DNA of 64,000 nt, taken from assembly GCA_019186985.1 (NCBI GenBank), contig JABARQ010000013.1, forward strand, positions 1 to 64,000, given 5' to 3'. The DNA comes from Prosthecobacter sp. (lineage in GTDB: Bacteria; Verrucomicrobiota; Verrucomicrobiia; Verrucomicrobiales; Verrucomicrobiaceae). The notes under the pieces are model-generated. The model saw only the letters and a program-made list of their open reading frames with translations, searched no databases and had not been told where the DNA came from. The position numbers and the translations under genes were made by a program. Shown here piece by piece: positions 8,166 to 17,098 of the stretch; position 1 is the stretch's first letter, and every line of letters begins with the position of its first letter.

Positions 8166-9296
8166 ATGCGACGCTCGCCTCCTGACCACCGCTCCCTGCT
8201 TGCCACCACCGTGCTGAACCTGCGCAGCCGTCGTGCCGTTTCCCGTTCCGGCCTTGCGAAATTGGTGAATGCCTCGGCGTCCACGCTTGGACTGTATGTG
8301 GACCAGTTGATCGACATGGGGCTGGCCAGGGAGGTTGGCATGGAACGCATGTCGAAACTGGGGCGCCCGATGCGCCTGCTTGCACTTAATGCGGAGTCGG
8401 GCTGGTTTGCCGGTGTTGAATTCACCGCCCAGCGGGTTCAGGCGACGGCGGTTGACTTCGCCGGAGGCATCGTCACCACCGAGAAAAAGGAGCTTCCTGA
8501 GCAGGCGGATGTGCAGACCGTGCTGAAGACGGTGGCGGATCTCATCATCACCCTGCACCTGACCTGCAACAGGCCCCTGATGGGCATAGGCATCGGCGTC
8601 CCCGGCCTGCTGGACCGCAGGCGGGGGGTGGCGCGCTATTTCTCATTTCTCAAGGGCTGGCGGGACGTGCCGCTGGCAGAGGTCATTACACAGAGCTTCC
8701 GGGTGCCGACGGTGCTGGAAAACAACCTTCGTGTCATCGCCCTTGCCGAACGTTGGTTCGGCCAGGGCGGCGACCTGGAGGATTTTGTGGTGCTCGGTCC
8801 GCGCAGCGGCCTGGGCCTGAGCATGGTTCATCGCGGGGAGCTGATGCGCGGGGCCCATGAGATGGCGGGCGAGGTCGGAATGTGGACCTGGCCGCAGCCT
8901 GACGGAGATCTGGCGATGCATGACCATCTTTCCGCACCCGCCGTCTATCGACGCATGGCATCACTCGCGTCTGACGCTCCCTTTCCCGCCGACCTTCGTG
9001 AATCCCTGGCCAGGGTGGCGGATCCGGAGTCAGCGGCCTGGAAAAGCGTCGTTCTGGATTTTGCCCGCCTCACCCGCAGCCTGCAGCTGATGCTCGATCC
9101 TGAGAAGATCTTCCTTCATGGACCGCTGACGAGCCTTGGACAGCGCTTCTGCGACGATGTCATGGCCTGCGCGGACACCCTGCGTCCTGAGCTTCCTGAC
9201 ATGAAGGTCCAGCTCGTCCCCTCGAAGCTCGATGATGATGCAGGCGCGCTGGGGGCGGCAAGCCTGGCGATGGAGGCCTGGGAGCCGGGTGCTTGA
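8166..9296 (+). CDS. ROK-family transcriptional regulator (NagC/XylR-like)
   Basis: A 376-aa protein from the ATG at 8166; a TTG at 8151 would add five residues. The N-terminal 75 residues form a winged helix ('SRSGLAKLVNASASTLGLYVDQLIDMGL'), followed by an ROK sugar-kinase-like domain with 'GIGIGVPGLLDRRRGV', 'VPTVLENNLRVIALAERWFG' and 'GAHEMAGEVGMW'. The canonical ROK zinc motif (GHx9-11CxCGxxGC) is not evident, as in a subset of the regulators. ROK regulators sense sugars or sugar phosphates. The natural target is the divergent DUF1080-like gene. The stop is 3 bases from the convergent cyclase gene. Confidence 0.85.
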   Translation: MRRSPPDHRSLLATTVLNLRSRRAVSRSGLAKLVNASASTLGLYVDQLIDMGLAREVGMERMSKLGRPMRLLALNAESGWFAGVEFTAQRVQATAVDFAGGIVTTEKKELPEQADVQTVLKTVADLIITLHLTCNRPLMGIGIGVPGLLDRRRGVARYFSFLKGWRDVPLAEVITQSFRVPTVLENNLRVIALAERWFGQGGDLEDFVVLGPRSGLGLSMVHRGELMRGAHEMAGEVGMWTWPQPDGDLAMHDHLSAPAVYRRMASLASDAPFPADLRESLARVADPESAAWKSVVLDFARLTRSLQLMLDPEKIFLHGPLTSLGQRFCDDVMACADTLRPELPDMKVQLVPSKLDDDAGALGAASLAMEAWEPGA

Positions 9297-9299
9297 AGC

Positions 9300-11054
9300 T
9301 CAGGGCCGCAGGGCGCGACGGAAGGCCTGGGTGGTCCAGACGACGGGGTAAAGTCTTTCGTGGTACCAGAGTCTTGCAAAATAAAGGCCGATGGGCGCGG
9401 GTCGGAACTCGGTGCCTTCCCGGGTGGCCCCCAGCAGCCAGGTGACCGCCTCCCTGCCGGCCTTTTGATGCTCCGCCCGGCCGCTGCCGAGGAGGGCATG
9501 CGCGGCCATGGCGGTTTCTTCCACGGTGGGTGGCGCCTCGGCATCGCCTCCAAATCCTCCGTCCTGCTTCTGCGTGTTCACCAGAAATTCCAACCCTTGG
9601 TTGATGAGGTCCTGCGCCAGATTTGCGAGCGCCTGATTTTCCGACAGATGGTTCACGACGGCCGCCGTGCCATAGACGGGGTTCTCCTCCTCGCCCACAT
9701 GTTCGTTGCCGAACCAAAGGGGTGACCAGGAGCCGTCGGCCCGCTGGGTCCCCTTCAGATAGGCCAGGGCCTTGTGTGTGGCCTTCATCAGCCGTGGCAT
9801 CACGGCCGGCGGCTGCCAGACCCACCAGGCCAGCAGGGCATGGGCCGTGATTTCAGGGGTGCTGCGGTCAAAGGGCAGGGTGCCCCAGCCGCGGCAGAAG
9901 GTCGGTACGCCGCCATCCCGGTTTTGAAGGTCGAGCAGCCAGGTGACGCCGGCATGGGCCGCGGCCTGCGCTTCATCACCGGCCTTTCTCAGCGCGATGA
10001 GTGCGCCCGAGGTGTCATCTGCGTCCGGGACTCCACCCGGAAGATCGGTCCAGGCCCAGCCGCCAGGGGCGGCGTTGGTGAAGGGATGCACGTCCTGATA
10101 CTGCTGCTGAAGCAGCCATTTCACGGTGGCGGGCTCGATCTCATCCAGGGCCTTCACCGACAGCGTCGTGCCCCAGGTGGCCAGGTTGGTGTCGATGGGC
10201 CAGCTTCCGTCGGACCGCATTGAGCGGGTGAGAAACTCCACCGCTCCTGGGATGCAGGGGTGGTCTTTTTCGCCGGCCGCCGCCAGGGCCATGGTGACAA
10301 AGCTGGTGAGCGGGGTCGCCTCCAGGTAGCCGCCGCTGGAGGGCTGAAGGGCCTTCAGCATCGGGGAGATGCGGGGCCAGAGGGCGGCGCGAATCCAGCG
10401 GAGCGGATTCCACCAGGCGGGCGGTGCGTTTCGATGCCGGGTGCGGCCGATGGCAATCAGGGCGGGCAGGGCATAGCTGACGACCGGCAGGCCGATGGCG
10501 CCGAACCAACGACGTGGAAACGCGGCCAGCTCGAAGGGCAGGGGCAGCACGCGTTGCCAGGCCCGGTCACCCAGGGTTCCGCAGATGGCGCAGAGCATGA
10601 GGATCGGCACGGAGAAGGTGCGGTCCTTGCCGTAACGGGCGATCACGGCACGCTGGATGGCTGCCGGATCCAGGGAGCCGACACGACGGGTGATCCAGGC
10701 TTCGCACTGACGCAGGGATTCAGTGGCGGCATGACGGCCGGCTTCGTCCGACGAAGCACTGCTGCTCCAGAGGCGGAGGGCGCTCCAGCAAAGCAGGGTG
10801 GTGGACAGGTTGCTCTGGCTCAGGGTGGTGTCGCCCCAGCCTCCGTCGGTGTTTTGATGGGAGGCAAGCCAGCGCGCGCCTGCCTGGATCATCGCCCCGT
10901 GCCTGGTGGCGTCCACGCCATGCAGCGCGACCAGCGCGGTGGCGGTGCTCAGGGCGCTGCTGGACAGCTCCCCCTCCCAGTGTGCGGCCGTGCCACGCAG
11001 GGACAAAAGATGCCCGCGGGCATTGGCGAAGGCGGTCTGGAGACGGTCGGTCAT
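9300..11054 (-). CDS. Squalene-hopene cyclase-like class II terpene cyclase
   Basis: About 584 aa from the ATG at 11054; a TTG at 11078 with a purine-rich GAGGCGG upstream would add eight residues. It has prenyltransferase/squalene-oxidase (QW-type) repeats: 'TDGGWGDTTLSQSNLSTTLL', 'RSDGSWPIDTNLATWGTT', 'NRDGGVPTF', 'RADGSWSPLWFGNEH', 'KQDGGFGG'. The class II catalytic acid motif DxDD is present as DADD in 'GGVPDADDTSGAL'. It is somewhat shorter than typical squalene-hopene cyclases (about 630-720 aa). No hpn or isoprenoid gene is adjacent, so the product could be a hopanoid or another cyclised terpene. The family is well supported; the substrate is not determined. Confidence 0.82.
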   Translation of the reverse strand: MTDRLQTAFANARGHLLSLRGTAAHWEGELSSSALSTATALVALHGVDATRHGAMIQAGARWLASHQNTDGGWGDTTLSQSNLSTTLLCWSALRLWSSSASSDEAGRHAATESLRQCEAWITRRVGSLDPAAIQRAVIARYGKDRTFSVPILMLCAICGTLGDRAWQRVLPLPFELAAFPRRWFGAIGLPVVSYALPALIAIGRTRHRNAPPAWWNPLRWIRAALWPRISPMLKALQPSSGGYLEATPLTSFVTMALAAAGEKDHPCIPGAVEFLTRSMRSDGSWPIDTNLATWGTTLSVKALDEIEPATVKWLLQQQYQDVHPFTNAAPGGWAWTDLPGGVPDADDTSGALIALRKAGDEAQAAAHAGVTWLLDLQNRDGGVPTFCRGWGTLPFDRSTPEITAHALLAWWVWQPPAVMPRLMKATHKALAYLKGTQRADGSWSPLWFGNEHVGEEENPVYGTAAVVNHLSENQALANLAQDLINQGLEFLVNTQKQDGGFGGDAEAPPTVEETAMAAHALLGSGRAEHQKAGREAVTWLLGATREGTEFRPAPIGLYFARLWYHERLYPVVWTTQAFRRALRP

Positions 11055-11160
11055 GGCAGGGCGCGCAGAGTTGAACAATCGCCGCCTCGATCAAGCGGGC
11101 ATCGTTCATCCGGCATCATTCTTTGCCGGGCTGTCATGAGGCGGAGTTCCCGGCCGGGCT

Positions 11161-11499
11161 TCAGCCGCGCGTGACGCGCATCACCCTGCCGTTGCGGACG
11201 GCGAGGTTGAGCCGTGATTCGCTGTAGTCCATCGTCACGGGAAAGGTGATGCCGTTGCGTTCAACAACCCGGCAGTCCAAACCGGACTGACGGGCGCGGT
11301 GCATGGCCTCGGCCTCAGGCAGCCCGATCAGGTTTTCGGGCCGGAGCGGGGCGGCCCTGGGATGATGATGCCGGTGCGGTGGAGCAGGCGTGGGATGAAG
11401 ATGCCCCGGCGGATGCGAGGGCGCATGCGATGGGGGAGGCGGTGGCAGCAGGCAGGATGCAAGAGCCAGGGGCAGGGCGGACAGCAGGAGTTTTTTCAC
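11161..11499 (-). CDS. Small lipoprotein with I78-type peptidase-inhibitor-like domain
   Basis: A 112-aa protein starting at the GTG at 11499 (VKKLLLSALPLALASC); a longer open frame to 11757 runs into the divergent gene and lacks a signal. After the lipobox Cys is a Pro/His-rich linker (about 18-50), then 60 residues resembling the inhibitor I78 family: 'ENLIGLPEAEAMHRARQSGL', then V-T-M-D-Y-S-x-x-R-L-N-L and a final 'GRVMRVTRG'. The terminal Cys common in I78 is replaced by Arg, so the disulfide cannot form as in the type member. An envelope anti-protease role is inferred. Confidence 0.6.
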   Translation of the reverse strand: MKKLLLSALPLALASCLLPPPPPSHAPSHPPGHLHPTPAPPHRHHHPRAAPLRPENLIGLPEAEAMHRARQSGLDCRVVERNGITFPVTMDYSESRLNLAVRNGRVMRVTRG

Positions 11500-11614
11500 G
11501 GTCCCAACCCAACCATGGCCGAGGTGCGTTGACGAGCTTGAAGTATCCCAGGCCGTGATTGTCATTCCCGCTGAAGGGACGGGCTGGCGGGATGCGTTTT
11601 CATCGCCCGTCATC

Positions 11615-12880
11615 ATGCGATCCATCTGCCTCTCCCTCCTGCTTTTTCCCGTCCTGCTCGGCGCCGAAGACCTGCGCTGGTTCAAGGGCAACACGCACAC
11701 CCACTCGCTGTGGAGCGATGGCAACGACTTCCCGGACATGATCTCGGCCTGGTACAAGGAGCATGGCTACGACTTCCTCGGCATGTCCGACCACAACACG
11801 CTGAACTCCGGTGAGAAGTGGGTGACGGAGGCGGTCATCGAAAAGAAGAAGATCGCCCTGGGGCCGAAGGTTCTGGACAAATATAACCAAAAGTTTGGCA
11901 CTGATTGGGTGGAGACACGGAGCAATGCCAGGGGTGAGCTGGAGGTGCGTCTGAAGACGCTGGAGGAATACCGGCGGAAGCTGGAGGAGCCCGGCAAGTT
12001 CCTCCTGGTCCAGGCGGAGGAGGTCAGCGCCGGCTTTGGCAAGGCGCCGCTCCACATCAACGCCGTGAACCTGACGGAGGCCCTGCAGCCGAAAAAGGAC
12101 CTGCAGACCCTGCGCGAAACCCTGCGCCAGAACCTTCAGATGATCGCCGAGCACGCGGTGAAGGCGGGTCGTCCGGTGTTGGCCCATGTCAATCATCCCA
12201 ACTTCCGCTGGGCGATGACGGCGGACGACCTGGCGCATGTGGTCGAGGACCGGTTCTTCGAGATCTACAACGGCCACCCGGGCATCTATTATGCGGGCGA
12301 GGCCTCGCGCGTGGATTCCGACCACGAGCGCATCTGGGACATCGCCAACACGATCCGCATCGCCGAGCTGAAGCAGCCGCCGCTTTACGGCGTGGGCACG
12401 GATGACAGCCACAACTACCACGGCGGATCGGCCACGCCCGGCCGCGGCTGGGTCATGGTGCGGGCGGCGAAGCTCGACGCCAATGCGCTCGTGGAGGCCA
12501 TGCAGCGTGGTGACTTCTACGCCTCCACCGGCGTGACGCTGGATGACGTGAGCTATGACAAGGCGGCACGCACGCTGAAGCTGAAGATCCAGGGCAGGCC
12601 CGGCGTGAAATACCGCACCGAGTTCCGCGGCACGCTGAAGAACTATGACCGCGCCGTGAAGGAGGTGGACGCCCCGGCTGAGGATCCCCAGCCCCGGCGC
12701 CTGCAGCATGGCGCCGACATCGGCACGGTGCTGGCGAGCAGCGAGGGCCTGGAGCCGTCCTACACGCTCACCGGTGACGAACTTTATGTTCGCGCCATCG
12801 TCATCACCGACCAGCTGATGGAGAACCCGGCGCAGCCGGATCATCTTCAGAAGGCCTGGACGCAGCCGGTGGGCTGGTGA
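11615..12880 (+). CDS. Exported PHP-domain-like metal-dependent hydrolase
   Basis: A 421-aa protein from the ATG at 11615, with a signal peptide (MRSICLSLLLFPVLLGAEDL). PHP-type metal-site motifs are visible: 'GNTHTHSLWSDG' (HxH and D), 'DFLGMSDHNT' (DH), 'VLAHVNHPNF' (H), 'EIYNGHPG' and a late 'YGVGTDDSHNY' (D.H). These fit a trinuclear-metal phosphoesterase fold. The C-terminal 110 residues look like a beta domain. Secreted PHP proteins of this type are common in PVC genomes; the physiological substrate is unknown. It is divergent from the I78-like lipoprotein and convergent with the cyclase gene at 12894. Confidence 0.8.
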   Translation: MRSICLSLLLFPVLLGAEDLRWFKGNTHTHSLWSDGNDFPDMISAWYKEHGYDFLGMSDHNTLNSGEKWVTEAVIEKKKIALGPKVLDKYNQKFGTDWVETRSNARGELEVRLKTLEEYRRKLEEPGKFLLVQAEEVSAGFGKAPLHINAVNLTEALQPKKDLQTLRETLRQNLQMIAEHAVKAGRPVLAHVNHPNFRWAMTADDLAHVVEDRFFEIYNGHPGIYYAGEASRVDSDHERIWDIANTIRIAELKQPPLYGVGTDDSHNYHGGSATPGRGWVMVRAAKLDANALVEAMQRGDFYASTGVTLDDVSYDKAARTLKLKIQGRPGVKYRTEFRGTLKNYDRAVKEVDAPAEDPQPRRLQHGADIGTVLASSEGLEPSYTLTGDELYVRAIVITDQLMENPAQPDHLQKAWTQPVGW

Positions 12881-12893
12881 GCCGGCGGAGGCG

Positions 12894-14795
12894 TCAGGCC
12901 TGGATGCGATGCGGTTGCACGGGCTCCGAGAATCCCTTGAGCTGCATGGGGGGCAGCGGGGTGGAGGAAACCTCCGTCCCGGCGGCCTCGACGGTGGCCG
13001 GGTCGGCGATGATCTCACCCGCCTGGGCGATGCTGCAAAGGCGGGAGGCGAGGTTCACATGATGGCCGAGCACGGTGTAGCTGAGCCGTTTGTCGGAGCC
13101 CATGCAGCCGGCCACCACGGTGCCCGTGGCGAGCCCGATGCCGATCTCCAGGGGATGCCGGGCGGTGGTGTTCATCACGCGCCGCCTGGCCTGCATGGCC
13201 TGGGCGCATCTCACGGCGCGCAGGGTGTCCTCACGGCTGCCTTCAGGCGCACCGAAAAGCACCATGATCAGGTCACCGACAAACTTGTCCACGGTGCCGC
13301 CATGGGCGTAGGCCACGTCGGTGAGGGCGGTCATGTGCTCGTTCAGCAGCTCGATGACCTCGTGCGGCGGCATCTTCTCCGTCAGGGCGGTGAAGCCGCG
13401 GATGTCACAGAACAGCATGGTGACCTGGCGCAGTTCGCCGCCCAGGGCGCCCGGGTTGTCGATGAGCCTGTCTGCGATGGTTCGGTCCGCGACGGCGTTC
13501 AGGACGCTGCGGTACTTTTCCTGAAGCGCGAGGCCGGCCGCCATGTCATTGAAGGATTGGGAGACGCGGCCCAGTTCGTCCCGGCTCACCGGCACGCGCA
13601 CCTCGTAGTTGCCTTTTTCGATCTCCTGGGCGGCTGTGACGAGGCTTCTCACCGGGCCGGACAGGCCGCGTGAGACGATGGTGACCAGCAGGAGGGCGAC
13701 TCCGAGGGCGAGGATGCCAAGTCCGGCGGCGCTCCGGCGCAGGTCATGGATTTCATCATGCAGCGGGGCGAGTGAATAAAAGTTCACCTGGGCCGCCTGG
13801 GGAAAGGGTGAATCGGGGTTCAGGATCCGATAGATGAGGCGGTGCTGCACGCCGTCGATCGGCACCAGGATCTGCCGCCGTTCCTTGGAGGACTTGCGCA
13901 GCGCCTCCTCCATGGCGGCGGCGATGACATCCTTTTGGTTTTCCGGGACGGTGCTGGAGACCAGCCTGCCCTCCACATAGATGCCGCCCATGATTTCGCC
14001 GGATTCGCTGCGGCGGGTCTGTTCGTAGAGGGCGCGGTCGGCGAGCGCGGGCAGGGGAAGGCCGAACAGCAGGGCTCCGAGCAGCTTCTCCGTGCCCGGC
14101 TCCCGGAGCGGCGTGATGAAGACCTCACGCACCTGCTCGCCACGCTTTTCGCCGGCCTCGACAATCAGGTAGCCGACCTCCTGGCGGGTCAGGACTTCCG
14201 CAAGGTCACGCTTTCCCAGCCAGGGCATCACGGAGGATCGTCGGCTGACGACCGCAGGTTCCGGGGACAGTGCCTCGTCGAAGTCCTTGCCTGCTCGTGG
14301 GCGTGGATGGGTGATGAAGTCACCCCTGGCGTCGATCAGCGCGATGAAGGGGGCGCCGAGGGTGCCGTTGGCGGAAATCCCTGGCTTGGTGGGCTGAAGA
14401 TCACGGCGTTCGGGACGCAGCGCATTTTTGACGCCCGCCCTGGCGTCCGCACGAAGAGGCGCAGGTCCAAACTCACTCTGCAGCCTCTCCCTGGCCAGTG
14501 CCTCCAGGGATGGACGCAGGATCATGGAGGCCTTGAAATAGTCCTTTTCGCCCATGCTGCTGAGGACCTCCGGATTCTCGGCCAGGCGCTCCAGCACAGC
14601 CGCCAGGGCCTCAAAGCGCTTGTTCTTGGCCTGTGTGACCGCCCCGATCTGGTTTTCAAACTGTTCCTCGAACAGCTTCTGGTAGGTGACGCTGAACTTT
14701 CTCTCCGCCAGCAGCAGGGCGCCCGTGGTGACTCCGGCCACGATGGGAAAGATGGACAGGATCAGCCTGGCTCGAAACGTGGAAAGGAACTTCAT
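12894..14795 (-). CDS. Membrane class III adenylate/guanylate cyclase with extracytoplasmic sensor and HAMP
   Basis: A 633-aa protein: TM1 at about 10-30, a large periplasmic sensor region (35-350, Cache-like by layout), TM2 at about 352-375 ('GLGILALGVALLLVTIV'), HAMP (about 380-430) and a C-terminal class III cyclase domain (about 450-630). Catalytic features are intact: first metal Asp in 'FCDIRGFT' (D464), Lys and second metal Asp in 'VDKFVGDLIMVLFG', and the 'YTVLG..VNLASRL' segment carrying the Thr, Asn and Arg expected of adenylate-type enzymes. ATP to cAMP is therefore likely. The gene stands alone on the minus strand. The signal sensed is unknown. Confidence 0.88.
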   Translation of the reverse strand: MKFLSTFRARLILSIFPIVAGVTTGALLLAERKFSVTYQKLFEEQFENQIGAVTQAKNKRFEALAAVLERLAENPEVLSSMGEKDYFKASMILRPSLEALARERLQSEFGPAPLRADARAGVKNALRPERRDLQPTKPGISANGTLGAPFIALIDARGDFITHPRPRAGKDFDEALSPEPAVVSRRSSVMPWLGKRDLAEVLTRQEVGYLIVEAGEKRGEQVREVFITPLREPGTEKLLGALLFGLPLPALADRALYEQTRRSESGEIMGGIYVEGRLVSSTVPENQKDVIAAAMEEALRKSSKERRQILVPIDGVQHRLIYRILNPDSPFPQAAQVNFYSLAPLHDEIHDLRRSAAGLGILALGVALLLVTIVSRGLSGPVRSLVTAAQEIEKGNYEVRVPVSRDELGRVSQSFNDMAAGLALQEKYRSVLNAVADRTIADRLIDNPGALGGELRQVTMLFCDIRGFTALTEKMPPHEVIELLNEHMTALTDVAYAHGGTVDKFVGDLIMVLFGAPEGSREDTLRAVRCAQAMQARRRVMNTTARHPLEIGIGLATGTVVAGCMGSDKRLSYTVLGHHVNLASRLCSIAQAGEIIADPATVEAAGTEVSSTPLPPMQLKGFSEPVQPHRIQA

Positions 14796-14851
14796 TCAGC
14801 GAGGGGGATGCTCGGAAAACTGCAACCCCGCGTCGAGGAGAAAGTTTGCGG

Positions 14852-15547
14852 CTACATTCCCGCCGTGTGGCAGCAGCTTGGGATGTCCTGGCTGCCAAAG
14901 TCCAGCGTGCCACGCAGCCGCCAGGCCATGATGACGGCGGCGGTGAGCGCAAGGCCGCGCTGCAGCTTGCGCATCGTGCCCGGCTGAAGGCGGCCGCCAA
15001 GCCAGTGGAGCTGGGTTTGGGCAAGCCACAGCAGGGGCAGGGTGCCAAGACCGAAGGCGAGGGCGAAGCCGGAGCCTTTCACCGGGCTGCCATTCGCCAT
15101 GGCGAGGGCAAACATGACGTAAAGCGGACCGCAGGGAAGCAGGGGGGTGCCGAGGCCGAGGAGTCCGGCGCGCACGGTGCTTTTCATGCGGAAAGCGGCG
15201 GTTTGAAAGCGGCGCAGCCCGGCGCTGAGAAAGCGGGGCTTGGGCAGCCAGGTGTCCAGGCCGATGCCGACCATGGCGAAGGCCAGCACGAGCAGCCAGG
15301 GCAGGACGATGCCGGCGCCATGCTGGAAAAAGCCCAGGGGCACGACGCCGATCATGCCGGCCAGGGCGCCGACGACGGCATAGGCGAGCAGACGTCCGGC
15401 GTGGTACATGCCGGTGGCCTTCATGAAGCCGCCGCCCTGGGGGTTCACCGCCCAGGAGCAGGAGAGCGGCCCGCACATGCCGACGCAGTGCACGCTGGTC
15501 ACGAGACCTGCGAGAAAGGCGGCGGCGCTGGTGTCGATGCCGGTCAT
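14852..15547 (-). CDS. Sulfite exporter TauE/SafE-like membrane protein of the cbb3 oxidase cluster
   Basis: A 231-aa polytopic membrane protein with about six TM helices. 'LVTSVHCVGMCGPLSCSW' and 'LGLGTPLLPCGPLYVMFALA' are the paired Cys/Pro signatures of the TauE/SafE-like (DsbD-related) family often encoded next to cco genes, where copper or thiol handling during oxidase assembly is proposed. Its start overlaps the stop of the preceding 52-aa gene (ATGA), so it is the last gene of the ccoP-ccoG operon. It ends with 'SCCHTAGM', whose Cys/His residues might bind metal (inference). Confidence 0.8.
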   Translation of the reverse strand: MTGIDTSAAAFLAGLVTSVHCVGMCGPLSCSWAVNPQGGGFMKATGMYHAGRLLAYAVVGALAGMIGVVPLGFFQHGAGIVLPWLLVLAFAMVGIGLDTWLPKPRFLSAGLRRFQTAAFRMKSTVRAGLLGLGTPLLPCGPLYVMFALAMANGSPVKGSGFALAFGLGTLPLLWLAQTQLHWLGGRLQPGTMRKLQRGLALTAAVIMAWRLRGTLDFGSQDIPSCCHTAGM

Positions 15548-15702
15548 GGCTTCTGCTCGATGGAGATGCGCTTCACCTCCTGAGGCTTGTGCTTGGAGGC
15601 AAAGAAGATGAAGGCGACCCAGAGGGCCACGAATCCGAGGAAGGCCAGGATGGGAAGCAGCCAGGGATTATTGAAGAAAAGCTTTCGGATCGAGAGGTGC
15701 AT
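15544..15702 (-). CDS. 52-aa single-pass membrane protein in the cco operon
   Basis: Short frame (52 codons plus stop) with ATG at 15702, overlapping the 3' end of ccoG by 35 bases and the start of the TauE/SafE-like gene by 4 bases. It encodes an N-terminal amphipathic stretch (MHLSIRKLFFNN), one TM helix (PWLLPILAFLGFVALWVAFIFF) and a basic/polar tail (SKHKPQEVKRISIEQKP). Size and topology recall small cbb3 subunits or assembly factors (CcoQ/CcoS class), but no diagnostic residues were recognised. Position and overlaps at both ends argue that it is expressed. Confidence 0.65.
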   Translation of the reverse strand: MHLSIRKLFFNNPWLLPILAFLGFVALWVAFIFFASKHKPQEVKRISIEQKP

Positions 15703-17089
15703 GGGAGCGGAGGCGTGGATCGGGGCCGAGGAATTCCATGACGCGCGTCGTCATGCTGTCACCGCGGCGGGTGTCGGTGACCTTGACCTGGAGACGGAAG
15801 GATTTTTCAAAGGCTTTCTCAGGCAGGGAAAGGACGAGCGTCTTCTGCTCCTCGCCCATGGCGGGCACCTCGAGCAGCTGGTCCAGGCCAGTGGCCTTCA
15901 GTCCGGCGGGCGCGGCGCCGACCAGCTCGAGGCGGTAGGTGGAGGGCTCGTTGCGCTTGTTGATGACACGCACGAGGAACTGATTGCGGACGATGTCGTC
16001 GGCCACGTAGAAGGGCGCTCCGATCATGCGCACGGCGCTGGCCCTGAGGGCGGAGATGCGGGTGCTGGCAAAGGCGAAGGCGGCGACGCCTGCGAGCAGC
16101 ATGAAGGTGTAGAAAATGGTCCTCGGGCGGATGACCTTGGTCCTGCCGCCCTTGAGCCCGACATAGGAGTCATAACGCACCAGGCCGGTGGGGCGCTTGA
16201 GCTTGGTCATGATGTCATCGCAGGCGTCAACACAGGCCGCACAGCCGATGCACTCCAGCTGCATGCCGTTGCGGATGTCGATGCCCGTCGGGCAGACCTG
16301 CACGCAGCGGCGGCAGTCGATGCAGGAGCCGGTGGTGCTGCCGGCCTTGCCGCGCGGCTCCCCGCGCGACTTGTCATAGCCGATGACGATGCTGTGATCG
16401 TCGGTCAGCGCCGACTGAAGACGGCCGTAGGGGCAGAGGATGATGCAGAACTGTTCGCGGAACCAGCTGAAGCTGAAGTAGAGAGCGCCGGTCAGGAAGG
16501 AGACGATGCCAAAGGCCAGGAAGTGCTCCGTGGGCGGCCCCTTCATCATCTCGTAGAGCTTTTTGATGGAGACGAAGTAGCTCAGGAAGATGTGGGCGAT
16601 CAGGGCCGACACCAGCACGAACAAACCATGCTTCAGTAGGCGTTTCGTGACCTTGCCGGCCGACCAGGGGGCGTCTTCAAGTCGGCGGCGCGCGGTGGCA
16701 TCACCGTCGATCAGGCGTTCGATGCGACGGTAGACATGCTCCAGGAAGACCGTGTAGGGGCAGGTCCAGCCGCACCAGAGCCGGCCGAAGAGGGCGGTGA
16801 TGTAAAAGAGCGAGAAGGCCAGCCCGGTGATGAGGAAGAAACCCACCCAGAGATCCTGGGTCGCCAGGGTGAGGCCCATGAAGTGAAACCGGCGCTCCTG
16901 AACATCCAGGAACACCGCCGGATAGCCGTTCACCGGGATCCAGGGCAGGGCGATGTAGATCAGAAGCAGGAGCGCTCCGGCCAGCCTGCGCAGGTGGGTG
17001 AAGCGCCCTTTGACATCCGCCGGATGAATGAACTTCCTGGAACCATCGGTGTGAATCGAGGAAAGCGTCTCCAGCGTGGGGGTCTTCAT
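15668..17089 (-). CDS. ccoG: Cytochrome c oxidase accessory protein CcoG (FixG)
   Basis: A 473-aa polyferredoxin-type membrane protein. An N-terminal region with TM helices ('LLLIYIALPWIPVNGYPAVF', 'FFLITGLAFSLFYITALFG') leads to the CcoG motif 'RLWCGWTCPYTVFLEHVYRRIE'. Two [4Fe-4S] ferredoxin motifs follow: CIDCRRCVQVCP and CIGCAACVDAC. A further TM helix precedes a C-terminal Ig-like domain (about 345-455). CcoG proteins act in cbb3-oxidase assembly, with copper (II) reduction as the proposed activity. It is downstream of ccoP (9-base gap) and overlaps the 52-aa gene. Confidence 0.93.
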   Translation of the reverse strand: MKTPTLETLSSIHTDGSRKFIHPADVKGRFTHLRRLAGALLLLIYIALPWIPVNGYPAVFLDVQERRFHFMGLTLATQDLWVGFFLITGLAFSLFYITALFGRLWCGWTCPYTVFLEHVYRRIERLIDGDATARRRLEDAPWSAGKVTKRLLKHGLFVLVSALIAHIFLSYFVSIKKLYEMMKGPPTEHFLAFGIVSFLTGALYFSFSWFREQFCIILCPYGRLQSALTDDHSIVIGYDKSRGEPRGKAGSTTGSCIDCRRCVQVCPTGIDIRNGMQLECIGCAACVDACDDIMTKLKRPTGLVRYDSYVGLKGGRTKVIRPRTIFYTFMLLAGVAAFAFASTRISALRASAVRMIGAPFYVADDIVRNQFLVRVINKRNEPSTYRLELVGAAPAGLKATGLDQLLEVPAMGEEQKTLVLSLPEKAFEKSFRLQVKVTDTRRGDSMTTRVMEFLGPDPRLRSHAPLDPKAFLQ

Positions 17090-17098
17090 GATCTGGAA

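Noticed and set aside
12894-14795. Loss of catalytic function in the class III cyclase because GD reads GH before VN
   Set aside because: That position is variable in the family. The metal Asp residues, Lys, Thr, Asn and Arg are all in place.
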